Source: Thiobacillus denitrificans
GTDB lineage: Bacteria; Pseudomonadota; Gammaproteobacteria; Burkholderiales; Thiobacillaceae
Direction of reading: 5' to 3'
DNA: 36,917 nucleotides
Assembly (NCBI GenBank): GCA_002424845.1
Contig: DILD01000085.1
Coordinates: forward strand, 9,081 to 45,997
Below are positions 20,462 through 30,554 of this stretch, in pieces; positions within the stretch are counted from its first letter, which is position 1, and the number at the start of each line of letters is the position of its first letter. The position numbers were made by a program, and so were the translations under genes. The notes under the pieces are model-generated. The model saw only the letters and a program-made list of their open reading frames with translations. It had not been told where the DNA came from and ran no database searches.

Positions 20462-21760
20462 TCAGCCGGCGCTCGCCTTGTTCATTTGTTCCAGCCGTTG
20501 GCACAGCACGTTGATGATGCGGCGCGACAAGGGGGCGGAAGATTGCATCAGCTCTTCCATGATGTGGGGCGGCAGCGCCAGGACGGTGAGCTCGGTCCCG
20601 GCGATGATCGATGCCGTACGTTTTTCGTTCAGCAGATAGGCCATTTCACCGAACAACTGGCCTTCATTGAGCTCGCCCAGAAGGCGACGGTCAGCCCCGG
20701 TTTGCTTGTAAACATCGGCGCGGCCGGCATAAATAAAATAGGCAATGCGCGAATCGTCGCCTTCCTCGATCAGTGTCTGGCCGGCCGGGTAGACCTGGCC
20801 GTATTTTTCCAGCAGGCGGGGGGCGTTGCCGAACACGAAGCTCTCGAGCTTGTTGGCGCCTTTGCCGCTGCCGGCGAGGAACAGCTTTTCCAGCGCAGTG
20901 ATGTCGGCCTTGCCGTAGGCGTACAGTGCCTGCGCCCACAGGTAGAACAGCAAAAAAGCGAAAAACGCACCCATCAGGACAAAGATCACGCCCCCCAGCG
21001 CGCCATACAGGCTGAGGTAATTCTCAAGCTTGAAGAAAGCACCAAACAGCGCCAGCAACAGCACCAGGCTGGCGGTAGCCAGCAGGGAAAAAATGGCGGC
21101 CTCGCGTGCACGCGGGCGTTGGCGCGGCAGCTGCCAGTAGGCAGCAAACAGCAGCGCCCACACCATGGCGAAGCTGAATAACGCGTTGAGTCCCTGCAAC
21201 ATCAGCGCGTTGCTGGTGCCAATGAAGTTGTACTGTGCCAGGAAATCCAGTGTGACTTTGGCCAGCGCAGCCATCCCCAAGAGCAGGAACAGCACCGGCA
21301 GAATGACGAGCGGCAAGATCCACGACACCATCAGATTGTGCTTGCGCTGGCTGGGGAAAATGACGTGGAACGCGCCTTCCACCGCGTGGACCAGGCCGCG
21401 CGACGACACCAGCAGGGTGATGAAGCCGACACTACCTGCGGTAAGTTTGGCCTGGCGCGGGATGAAACCGAGTTCAGTCAGGCTGTTGAGCTGCAACTGG
21501 TTGTAGAGTGCTGCCATCAGGATGCCGGCGGAAACGGATTCCTCAGCCAGTTGCCCGAGCCATTGCAGGGCGTAGCTCAGCAGCAGCAGGAGGGGGGTGG
21601 CGGACAGCAGGAAATAAAATGCCGTGGCTGCCGCATGGTTTTGCAGACTGTTCTGCTTGAGCAGGCGTGACGTGGTGTAGCCCAGCTGAAGCAGCCAGGA
21701 CAGCGTACCCTTGGGGGCACCAATGCCGCGCGGCGGCAACAGGGCAGGTTTTTGAGGCAT
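20462..21760 (-). CDS. YihY/UPF0761 membrane protein fused to a cyclic-nucleotide-binding domain
   Basis: A 432-residue inner-membrane protein. Residues 20-285 are a YihY/virulence-factor BrkB-type domain with about six hydrophobic helices (AAATAFYFLLSATPLLLLLSYAL, FITLLVSSRGLVHAVEGAF, WILPLVILPVLFLLLGMAAL, and YGALGGVIFVLMGAFFAFLL). Residues 315-425 are a CRP-like domain whose phosphate-binding cassette is close to canonical: GQLFGEMAYLLNEKRTAS, with E372, R381 and T382. The YihY family was once wrongly called RNase BN; its true role is unsettled. The fused domain suggests that cAMP or cGMP controls membrane activity. It lies between aspC and the polymerase in one direction. Confidence 0.92.
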   Translation of the reverse strand: MPQKPALLPPRGIGAPKGTLSWLLQLGYTTSRLLKQNSLQNHAAATAFYFLLSATPLLLLLSYALQWLGQLAEESVSAGILMAALYNQLQLNSLTELGFIPRQAKLTAGSVGFITLLVSSRGLVHAVEGAFHVIFPSQRKHNLMVSWILPLVILPVLFLLLGMAALAKVTLDFLAQYNFIGTSNALMLQGLNALFSFAMVWALLFAAYWQLPRQRPRAREAAIFSLLATASLVLLLALFGAFFKLENYLSLYGALGGVIFVLMGAFFAFLLFYLWAQALYAYGKADITALEKLFLAGSGKGANKLESFVFGNAPRLLEKYGQVYPAGQTLIEEGDDSRIAYFIYAGRADVYKQTGADRRLLGELNEGQLFGEMAYLLNEKRTASIIAGTELTVLALPPHIMEELMQSSAPLSRRIINVLCQRLEQMNKASAG

Positions 21761-21799
21761 GGCGCTAGCCTACCTGCACTGGATGCAGGAGGCCAGCTT

Positions 21800-22993
21800 T
21801 CAGGCCATCGCCAGTGCGATGCGCTTGAGCGCCTTTTCCAGGTTGGCTTGCGAGGTGGCGAACGACAGGCGGATATAGCCTTCGGCGCCGAAGGCCGAGC
21901 CGGGCACCACGGCGACGTCGGCGGACTCCAGCAGGTATTCGGAGAAGGCGATGTCGGTGCCTTCCTCGATGACGTCGCGCGCCAGCAGGTTCTGGATTGC
22001 CTGCCGCACGTCGGGGAAGGCGTAGAACGCGCCGCCGCTGTCGACGCAGTGAAAGCCGGGGATGGCGTTCAGCGCATCGACGACGTAGCGGTGACGTGCC
22101 TTGAAGGCGTCGAGCATCGGCGTGATGCAGCCCTGGTCGCCGTTCAGCGCGGCTTCGGCGGCCACCTGCGAGATCGAGGTGGGGTTGGAGGTGGACTGCG
22201 ACTGCACGTTGGTCATCGCGCGCAGGATGGCTTCCGGGCCGGCCGCGTAGCCGATGCGCCAGCCGGTCATCGAATAGGCCTTGGACACGCCGTTCAGCAC
22301 CAGCGTGCGGTCGTACAGATCGGGGCAGGCATTGAGGATGTTGACGAAAGGCACGTCGTCCAGGCGGATGTGCTCGTACATGTCGTCGCTGGCGATCAGC
22401 ACCTGCGGGTGCTTGCGCAGCACTTCGCCCAGCGCGGCGAGCTCGTCGCGGCTGTAGACCGCGCCGGTGGGGTTGGACGGGCTGTTGATGACGAACAGGC
22501 GGGTCTTGGGGGTGATCGCCGCTTCCAGCTGCGCCGGGGTGATCTTGAAGCCCTGCTCGATGCCGGCCTCGACGATCACCGGCTTGCCGTCGGCGAGGAT
22601 GACGATGTCGGGATACGACACCCAGTAGGGCGCGGGGATGATGACCTCGTCGCCGGTGTTGACCACGGCCTGCACCAGATTGAAGAAGCTCTGCTTGCCG
22701 CCGCATGACACCAGGATCTGCTTCGGCGTGTAGTCGAAGCCGTTGTCGCGCTTGAACTTGGCGATCACCGCCGCCTTCAGGCCGGGGGTGCCGTCGACCG
22801 CCGTGTATTTGGTGAAGCCGGCGTTGATGGCCGCGATCGCCGCGTCCTTGATGTGCTGCGGGGTGTCGAAATCGGGCTCGCCGGCGCCGAGGCCGACGAT
22901 GTCGCGGCCGCTTGCCTTGAGCGCGGCGGCACGGGCGGTGACGGCCAGGGTGGGGGAGGGCTTGATGGCCTGTACGCGGCGGGAGAGTTCCAC
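21800..22993 (-). CDS. aspC: Aspartate aminotransferase (class I, PLP-dependent)
   Basis: This enzyme exchanges the amino group between aspartate and 2-oxoglutarate, linking amino-acid synthesis to the citric acid cycle. The 397-residue product is a fold-type I aminotransferase of the Ib subgroup: IVGLGAGEPDFDTPQHIKDAA, FTKYTAVDGTPGLKAAV, PAPYWVSYPDIV, NSPSNPTGAVYS, and the PLP lysine K238 in NGVSKAYSMTGWRIGY. The GTG start at 22993 has AAGGAA six bases upstream and gives the usual N-terminus (VELSRRVQAIKPSPTLAVTARAAALK). Sixteen more codons are open upstream without support. It is divergent from uvrB across 72 bases. Use of other substrates such as prephenate is possible. Confidence 0.94.
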   Translation of the reverse strand: MELSRRVQAIKPSPTLAVTARAAALKASGRDIVGLGAGEPDFDTPQHIKDAAIAAINAGFTKYTAVDGTPGLKAAVIAKFKRDNGFDYTPKQILVSCGGKQSFFNLVQAVVNTGDEVIIPAPYWVSYPDIVILADGKPVIVEAGIEQGFKITPAQLEAAITPKTRLFVINSPSNPTGAVYSRDELAALGEVLRKHPQVLIASDDMYEHIRLDDVPFVNILNACPDLYDRTLVLNGVSKAYSMTGWRIGYAAGPEAILRAMTNVQSQSTSNPTSISQVAAEAALNGDQGCITPMLDAFKARHRYVVDALNAIPGFHCVDSGGAFYAFPDVRQAIQNLLARDVIEEGTDIAFSEYLLESADVAVVPGSAFGAEGYIRLSFATSQANLEKALKRIALAMA

Positions 22994-23065
22994 AGTGGTT
23001 CCTTCATGCACCCCGTGGTGACGGGATGCTACTATCGACAAGTTTTAGGCCGCGCGATTTTACCT

Positions 23066-25085
<2,020 letters not shown>

Positions 25086-25093
<8 letters not shown>

Positions 25094-25565
25094 AGTTTTA
25101 ATGGTCTGCATGGGCAATATTTGCCGATCGCCGATGGCGGAGGGCGTGCTGCGCAAGGCCCTCCAGGACGCCGGGCTGGACCGGCAGGTGGAGGTCGATT
25201 CAGCCGGCACGCATGACTATCACATCGGCGCGCCGCCCGACCCGCGGGCGCAGGAGGCGATTCGTCGGCGTGGCGTGGACATCAGCCACTTGCGCGGCCG
25301 CCAGGTGTCGGACGGGGACTTCGAACGTTTCGACTACATTCTGGTGATGGACAGCGACAATTACGGCATGCTGGTCAAGCGTGCGCCGGCTCATCATCAT
25401 GGCAAGATTCGCCGGCTGCTGTCGTTCAGCAGCCAGTACCCGAATCGCGATGTGGCTGATCCCTATTACGGGGGCGCGCAGGGTTTCGAACAGAATCTCG
25501 ACCAGATCGAGGATGCGGTGCAGGGCTTGATTCGGGAAATCACGGGCGGCAATCAGGCGGCCTGA
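25086..25565 (+). CDS. Low-molecular-weight protein-tyrosine phosphatase
   Basis: A 159-residue phosphatase of the arsenate-reductase/LMW-PTP fold. The phosphate loop is CMGNICRS, with nucleophile C8 and R14, and the general-acid segment is VADPYYGG near residue 125. It begins MTKVLMVCMGNICRSP. Related enzymes dephosphorylate bacterial tyrosine kinases of polysaccharide export or act on other phosphotyrosine proteins; no such kinase is in this window. The ATG lies inside the uvrB end (8-base overlap), so translation is likely coupled. A strong terminator follows. Confidence 0.94.
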
Positions 25566-25580
25566 TTGAAGGGCGGATAA

Positions 25581-25613
25581 AAAACAGGGGCCGCTTGATG
25601 CGGCCCCTGTTTT
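25581..25613. terminator. Bidirectional terminator between the phosphatase and rne
   Basis: AAAACAGGGGCCGC (25581-25594), loop TTGAT, GCGGCCCCTGTTTT (25600-25613) is a perfect 14-bp stem with A and T tails on opposite sides. It would stop the plus-strand uvrB/phosphatase transcript and the minus-strand rne transcript that converge here. Confidence 0.93.
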
Positions 25614-25629
25614 GTTTGTCGCTCAGACT

Positions 25630-28191
25630 TTAGTCTGCACGGGTTTCAACCTGAACCAGCGGCTCCTGTGCCTCAGTCACCTGCGGACGGGTGCGTCGGC
25701 GGGTGGGATGGGGGGCGGCGGTTGGGGCCGGGGTTTCAACGACGTTCGTCGCGGGGGTGCTGGTTTCCACCTGCATCAGGCTGACCGTTTCGGTTTCGGG
25801 CCTGGTTGCGGGGCGGCGACGGCGACGCGGCCGGCTCGCTTCCCGCGATTCGCCGCTGGCGGGTGCAGCGCCCTGGGTCTCGACCTGTTGCAGATTGGCT
25901 GTACCGGTCGTCAGATCCGCCAGGATGGTGGCGGGCGAGGCGGTGATTGCTGGCAGCGATGCATCGGATGCAGCCGATTCCAGTTGCAGGCTTTGCTGCG
26001 CCGGGGCGCTGGGTGCGGGACGCGACCTGGCGCCGGCCACCTCGATGATTGCGTGGAAGCCAATCGGGGAAGCCTTGGCTGCGACCTCGATCATGGCATG
26101 CGGCACGGTGTCGCTCTGGCTGGCCGCTGTCTCGGGACGCGGTTCGCGCGAACGGCGGTTGCCGCGGCTGCGGCGACTGCGCGATTCACGCTTTTCTTCG
26201 CCACCAGCTTCGCTCGCTGCTTCGGTCGGAGCGGATGCAGCCACAGCGCGCGGTGTAGCCTCGGCTTCCGGACGGGGCTGTTTGGGTTGACGCGGTGGGC
26301 GCGGCTGTTTGGCCGGCTCATTGGCGCGAGATTCGTTCGTCCGGGCTTCCTGCGGGCGTGATTCACCACGGCCTTCGCTGCGCCCTTCACCACCGCGACC
26401 GCGCCGCTGGCCGGGTTTGCGGTCACGTCGTTCGCCCGTGCGTTCGCCGCGTGTTATGGCAGCAACCGGTGTGGCGGATGCGATTTCCGTTGCGGGTGTC
26501 TCGTCCCCACGTTTTTTCAGCCAGCCAAAAATACGGTTGAATAGGCCGGTCGAGCCCGGGGTTTCAGCCGGGACAGCCGGTCTTCCTGCGGGAGCGGGCT
26601 GGGGCGGCGGCGCAATCGATTTGACGGCAGCAACCTGACGCGCTGGCGCGGCCTCCTGGGCTGTCTGGTAAACGGATTCGGTTTCCGGCACTACGGCCAT
26701 CTTGTAGCTGGGTTCGGCGGATCCGCTCAGATTGAGCTCGTCGTGACGCAGCCGGGCGATGGTGTAGTGCGGAGTTTCCATGTGGATGTTGGGGATCAAC
26801 ACCACATTCACCTTGAGGCGCGATTCCAGCGTGTGGATATCGACGCGCTTCTCGTTGAGCAGGAAGGTGGCGACATCGACCGGCAACTGCACATGCAGGG
26901 CGCCGGTGTTTTCCTTCATGGCCTCTTCCTGCAGGATGCGCAGGATGTGCAGCGCCGACGATTCGGTGCCTCGGATGTGGCCGGTGCCATGGCAGCGCGG
27001 GCAGGGATTGTAGCTGGTCTCGCCGAGCGAGGGCTGCAGCCGCTGGCGCGACATTTCCAGCAGGCCGAAGCGCGAGATCTTGCCGGTCTGGACGCGGGCG
27101 CGGTCGTGATGCAGGGCATCGCGCAGGCGATTCTCGACTTCGCGCTGGTTCTTGGGGTTTTCCATGTCGATGAAATCGATCACGATCAGGCCGCCCAGGT
27201 CACGCAGGCGCATCTGACGTGCGACTTCATCGGCCGCTTCAAGGTTGGTATTGAAAGCGGTTTGTTCGACATCGCTGCCCTTGGTGGCACGCGCGGAATT
27301 GACGTCGACCGATACCAGCGCTTCGGTATGGTCGATCACGATGGCGCCGCCGGACGGCAGGTTGACCTGCCGCGAGAAAGCGGACTCGATCTGGTGTTCG
27401 ATCTGGAAGCGCGAGAACAGCGGCACGTCGTCGCGGTAGAGCTTGACCTTGTTGACGTTCGACGGCATCACGTGCGCCATGAACTGCTGCGCCTGTTCGT
27501 AGATGTCGTCGGTGTCGATCAGGATTTCGCCGATGTCGGCCGAGAAGTAATCGCGAATCGCGCGGATCACCAGGCTGCCTTCCTGATAGATGAGGAAGGC
27601 GCCTTTTTGCGAGGTGGACGCGCCGTCGATGGCTTTCCACAGGCTCAGCAGGTAGTTCAGGTCCCACTGGAATTCCTCGGCGGTGCGGCCGATGCCGGCG
27701 GTGCGGGCGATCAGGCTCATGCCTTCCGGGATATCGAGCTGCGCCAGGGTGTCGCGCAGTTCGTTGCGTTCCTCGCCCTCGATGCGGCGCGAGACGCCGC
27801 CGCCGCGCGGGTTGGTCGGCATCAGCACGACATAGCGGCCGGCCAGCGAGACGTAGGTGGTGAGGGCCGCGCCCTTGTTGCCGCGCTCGTCCTTTTCCAC
27901 CTGGACCAGCAGTTCCTGGCCTTCTTTCAGGTTTTCGGGAACCTTGCCATTGCCGGGCAGGCAGGAGCGGGAGATTTCCTTGAACGGCAAAAAGCCGTGA
28001 CGCTCGCAGCCGTAATCCACAAAAGCGGCTTCCAGACTGGGCTCGACGCGGGTGATGACACCCTTGTAGATGTTGCCTTTGCGTTGTTCCTTGCTGGCGG
28101 ACTCGATGTCAAGGTCGACGAGTTTCTGTCCGTCGACGATGGCAACCCGGAGTTCTTCCGCCTGGGTTGCGTTGAAAAGCATGCGCTTCAT
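25630..28191 (-). CDS. rne: Ribonuclease E
   Basis: RNase E is the endonuclease that starts most mRNA decay and matures rRNA and tRNA, and scaffolds the degradosome at the inner membrane. At 853 residues it has the catalytic half (S1 domain about 35-120; DNase I-like site with SVDVNSARA and VIDFIDM; zinc link CPRC at 397-400) and a low-complexity tail from about 500. In the tail GLFNRIFGWLKKRG (549-562) resembles the membrane-binding amphipathic helix of E. coli RNase E. Arg-rich RNA-binding stretches and repeated QVET motifs follow, the last in LVQVETRAD at the very end. GGGAG lies seven bases before the ATG. It is divergent from rluC. Confidence 0.96.
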   Translation of the reverse strand: MKRMLFNATQAEELRVAIVDGQKLVDLDIESASKEQRKGNIYKGVITRVEPSLEAAFVDYGCERHGFLPFKEISRSCLPGNGKVPENLKEGQELLVQVEKDERGNKGAALTTYVSLAGRYVVLMPTNPRGGGVSRRIEGEERNELRDTLAQLDIPEGMSLIARTAGIGRTAEEFQWDLNYLLSLWKAIDGASTSQKGAFLIYQEGSLVIRAIRDYFSADIGEILIDTDDIYEQAQQFMAHVMPSNVNKVKLYRDDVPLFSRFQIEHQIESAFSRQVNLPSGGAIVIDHTEALVSVDVNSARATKGSDVEQTAFNTNLEAADEVARQMRLRDLGGLIVIDFIDMENPKNQREVENRLRDALHHDRARVQTGKISRFGLLEMSRQRLQPSLGETSYNPCPRCHGTGHIRGTESSALHILRILQEEAMKENTGALHVQLPVDVATFLLNEKRVDIHTLESRLKVNVVLIPNIHMETPHYTIARLRHDELNLSGSAEPSYKMAVVPETESVYQTAQEAAPARQVAAVKSIAPPPQPAPAGRPAVPAETPGSTGLFNRIFGWLKKRGDETPATEIASATPVAAITRGERTGERRDRKPGQRRGRGGEGRSEGRGESRPQEARTNESRANEPAKQPRPPRQPKQPRPEAEATPRAVAASAPTEAASEAGGEEKRESRSRRSRGNRRSREPRPETAASQSDTVPHAMIEVAAKASPIGFHAIIEVAGARSRPAPSAPAQQSLQLESAASDASLPAITASPATILADLTTGTANLQQVETQGAAPASGESREASRPRRRRRPATRPETETVSLMQVETSTPATNVVETPAPTAAPHPTRRRTRPQVTEAQEPLVQVETRAD

Positions 28192-28609
28192 TATGTACTC
28201 CCGCGCGCGCGCATACGGGACAGGCCAAACTGCCGCCTAAAGCGGGCGGCTCATGCAATCACGTGTTGGGTTGGGTGAAATGGCATGGGGTAGGGTGTCC
28301 TGTTCCTGGAGAGGGTCGCCGGCTAAGCCAGGGCGGTCTTTCCGGTTCTCGCCTGAGGCTGCGCCCCGGCGTGAACACATATTTCGTATGCTTGTTGTCG
28401 CGTCATTGATAACATCGCTGCTTTGCCGACTGATGTGCGGGTCGGTTTCGACTGATCGCGCCAGCTTGATGTGGCTGGGCGGCAGGAATCCAGACGGGCC
28501 GTTCAATCGGCGGCCGGTGAGCGTTTTAACCGGCGTGTTCTCTAAAATTTCCGGCATGGTGCCGGACAATCGGACAGGCAAAACGAAGCCTGAACCGGCG
28601 GTAGTGTAT
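28192..28609. other. Gene-free divergent region between rne and rluC, 418 bases
   Basis: No credible gene is seen. It should hold both promoters and the rne leader, which in E. coli is long and mediates autoregulation. Two dyads are clear: GCCGGT-N10-ACCGGC (28513-28534) and CCGGCA-TGG-TGCCGG (28551-28565). A CGCGCGCGCG run lies beside the rne ribosome-binding site (about 28201-28212). I could not fix a promoter on either strand. Open frames here run on from rluC but lack coding character. Confidence 0.55.
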
Positions 28610-29578
28610 ATGAAAAATAAGGACTTAGAGAAAGATTCGGTCAGGCGGCTGAAGATCGACGACGGTTCGGACGGCCAGCGTCTCGACAACTTTCTGATGG
28701 CGCGGCTGAAAGGCGTGCCGAAAAGCCGCATCTACAAGCTGGTTCGCGGCGGCGAAGTCCGGGTCAATGGCGGCCGGGTCGAAGTCAGCTACCGGCTACA
28801 GCTGGGCGACGAGGTGCGCATTCCGCCGGTGCGCGTGGCCGTGCCGGTGATCACCCCCGCCACCCATCTGCCGCAAGGGGGAATCCGGCTGGTGCCGAGC
28901 ATCCTGTACCGCGACGACGCCCTGATCGCGCTGAACAAGCCGGCCGGCATGGCGGTCCATGGTGGCAGCGGTATTTCGCGCGGGGTGATCGAGCAGATGC
29001 GGCTGGAATTGCCGGAATGCCGCTATATGGAGCTGGTGCACCGGCTCGACCGCGAAACCTCGGGGGTGCTGCTGATTGCCTTGAAGCGGCGCGCGCTGGT
29101 CGGGCTGCACGCGGCGATGCGCGAGGGCAAGATCGAAAAGCGCTATCTGACGCTGGTGGCGGGGCGCTGGCCGAATCCCCTCCAGCACGTGAAGCTGACT
29201 TTACATAAACGAGTCACTGACGATGGCGAAAAGCGCGTTACCGTGCGCGATGAAGGTCAGGCCGCGCACACCATTTTCCGTCGTCTGCAAAGTTTCGCCG
29301 ATTTCACCCTGCTGGAAGCGGAACTGAAGACCGGGCGTACCCATCAGATTCGTGTGCATACCTCGCATCTGGGCTTTCCGATCGCGGGCGACGACAAATA
29401 CGGCGATTTCGAACTCAACAAGCGGCTGATGAAGCAGGGACTCAAGCGCATGTTCCTGCACGCGGCCAAGCTGGTGTTCGACCACCCGATTTCAGGCGAG
29501 CGCATGACGATCGAAGCGCCGCTGCCGGCTGATTTGGCCACTTTTCTGGATACCCTAAATAATGCCCAAGCAGTTTGA
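28610..29578 (+). CDS. rluC: 23S rRNA pseudouridine synthase RluC
   Basis: RluC converts uridines 955, 2504 and 2580 (E. coli numbering) of 23S rRNA to pseudouridine. The 322-residue product has an N-terminal S4 RNA-binding domain (about 23-80, QRLDNFLMARLKGVPKSRIYKLVRGGEVRVNGGRV) and the RluA-type catalytic domain with HRLDRETSG at 144-152, catalytic D147. Later motifs are LKTGRTHQIRVHTSHLGFPIAGDDKYG. The frame is open upstream to 28253, but ATG 28610 gives the normal N-terminus. rluC opposite rne is a common proteobacterial arrangement. It heads a tight operon and overlaps the next gene by 17 bases. Confidence 0.94.
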   Translation: MKNKDLEKDSVRRLKIDDGSDGQRLDNFLMARLKGVPKSRIYKLVRGGEVRVNGGRVEVSYRLQLGDEVRIPPVRVAVPVITPATHLPQGGIRLVPSILYRDDALIALNKPAGMAVHGGSGISRGVIEQMRLELPECRYMELVHRLDRETSGVLLIALKRRALVGLHAAMREGKIEKRYLTLVAGRWPNPLQHVKLTLHKRVTDDGEKRVTVRDEGQAAHTIFRRLQSFADFTLLEAELKTGRTHQIRVHTSHLGFPIAGDDKYGDFELNKRLMKQGLKRMFLHAAKLVFDHPISGERMTIEAPLPADLATFLDTLNNAQAV

Positions 29579-30218
29579 ATTACTGATTTTCGACTGGGAC
29601 GGCACCCTGATGGATTCCGCCGGGGTGATCGTCGATTCGATCCAGCGCGCTTGCGAGGACATCGGCCTGGATATTCCGAGCGATCGCGCGTCGCGCCAGA
29701 TCATCGGCCTGGGACTGATCCAGGCGCTGCAGGCCCTGTTGCCGGATTTGCCGGAAGACGACTATCCGCGCTTGGTCGAGCGCTATCGTCACCATTATCT
29801 GGGTCGCGACGCACAGATTCCGCTATTTTCCGGTGTATCCCAAGGCATCCGCGAGTTGCACGAGCGAGGCTTTCAGTTGGCGGTGGCCACGGGCAAAAGC
29901 CGCATTGGCCTGGAACGCGCGCTCGAGTCCAGCGGTCTGGGGTCGTGGTTCGCCGCCACCCGATGCGCCGACCAGACGCATTCCAAGCCGCATCCGGCGA
30001 TGGTGCTGGAACTGATCGACGAACTGGGTGCCGACCCGGCGAGAACGCTGGTGATCGGCGACACCAGCCACGATCTCCTGATGGCGTCGAATGCCGGCGT
30101 CGCCAGTTTGGGGGTGACCTATGGCGCGCACGAGGCGGGCGATCTGCGTCCGCACGCGCCGCTGGCGCTGATGGACAGTTTTGCCGAGGTGCATGCATGG
30201 CTTGTCGTGAACGCCTGA
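29562..30218 (+). CDS. HAD-family phosphatase (Gph-like)
   Basis: A 218-residue haloacid-dehalogenase-type hydrolase. Motif I is FDWDGTLMDS with nucleophile D11 and acid D13; motif II is AVATGKS; motif III uses K in HSKPHPAM; motif IV is VIGDTSHDLLMASNAG. A helical cap domain lies between about 15 and 80. Its style is that of phosphoglycolate phosphatase and related small-molecule phosphatases; the substrate is not fixed by the sequence. It overlaps rluC by 17 bases and the Rieske gene by 22, so the three are likely translated in a coupled way. Confidence 0.9.
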   Translation: MPKQFELLIFDWDGTLMDSAGVIVDSIQRACEDIGLDIPSDRASRQIIGLGLIQALQALLPDLPEDDYPRLVERYRHHYLGRDAQIPLFSGVSQGIRELHERGFQLAVATGKSRIGLERALESSGLGSWFAATRCADQTHSKPHPAMVLELIDELGADPARTLVIGDTSHDLLMASNAGVASLGVTYGAHEAGDLRPHAPLALMDSFAEVHAWLVVNA

Positions 30219-30547
30219 TCTGTGCCGCTACCGATCTGGTCGATCAAGGCAAGGGCATACGTTTCGAATTGGACCGCCATAGCAAATCACGGGCTGCCTT
30301 TGTGGTGCGTTTCGAGGGCGAGCCGCATGCCTTCCTCAACCAGTGCGGCCATGTGCCGGTGGAACTCGACTGGCAGGAAGGGGCGTTCTTCGATGACTCG
30401 CGGCTATACTTGATCTGCTCGACCCACGGAGCCCTTTACCACCCCGCAAACGGCCAATGCGTCGGCGGGCGATGCGCAGGCCGCGGCCTGATCCCTTTGC
30501 CGGTCGTCGAACGTGGCGGCCAGATATACCTGTTGGAAACTGATTGA
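30197..30547 (+). CDS. Rieske [2Fe-2S] ferredoxin-type protein
   Basis: A 116-residue soluble protein consisting of one Rieske domain. The cluster ligands are C50-G-H52 and C74-S-T-H77, followed by GALYHPANGQCVGGRCAGRGL, which adds C88 and C93. There is no signal peptide or membrane anchor, so it is cytoplasmic and resembles the ferredoxin partners of dioxygenases or the small NirD-like subunits, but no oxygenase or reductase lies near. The ATG at 30197 is inside the HAD gene. sppA starts seven bases after its stop. In several betaproteobacteria such a gene lies in the rluC-sppA operon; its role there is unknown to me. Confidence 0.92.
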   Translation: MACRERLICAATDLVDQGKGIRFELDRHSKSRAAFVVRFEGEPHAFLNQCGHVPVELDWQEGAFFDDSRLYLICSTHGALYHPANGQCVGGRCAGRGLIPLPVVERGGQIYLLETD

Positions 30548-30554
30548 CGAAAAC

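Noticed and set aside
22853..23065. A longer uvrB reaching into the aspC region
   Set aside because: The extension overlaps the aspC N-terminus on the other strand and is not UvrB-like. UvrB N-termini match from 23066.
22994..23065. An SOS (LexA) box in the uvrB upstream region
   Set aside because: No CTGT-N8-ACAG-like palindrome was found in the 72-base divergent gap.
26743..28278. A 511-codon open frame on the plus strand opposite rne
   Set aside because: It mirrors the GC-rich codon pattern of rne, encodes low-complexity Asp/Val/Gln/His-rich sequence with no motif, and rne is unmistakable on the other strand.
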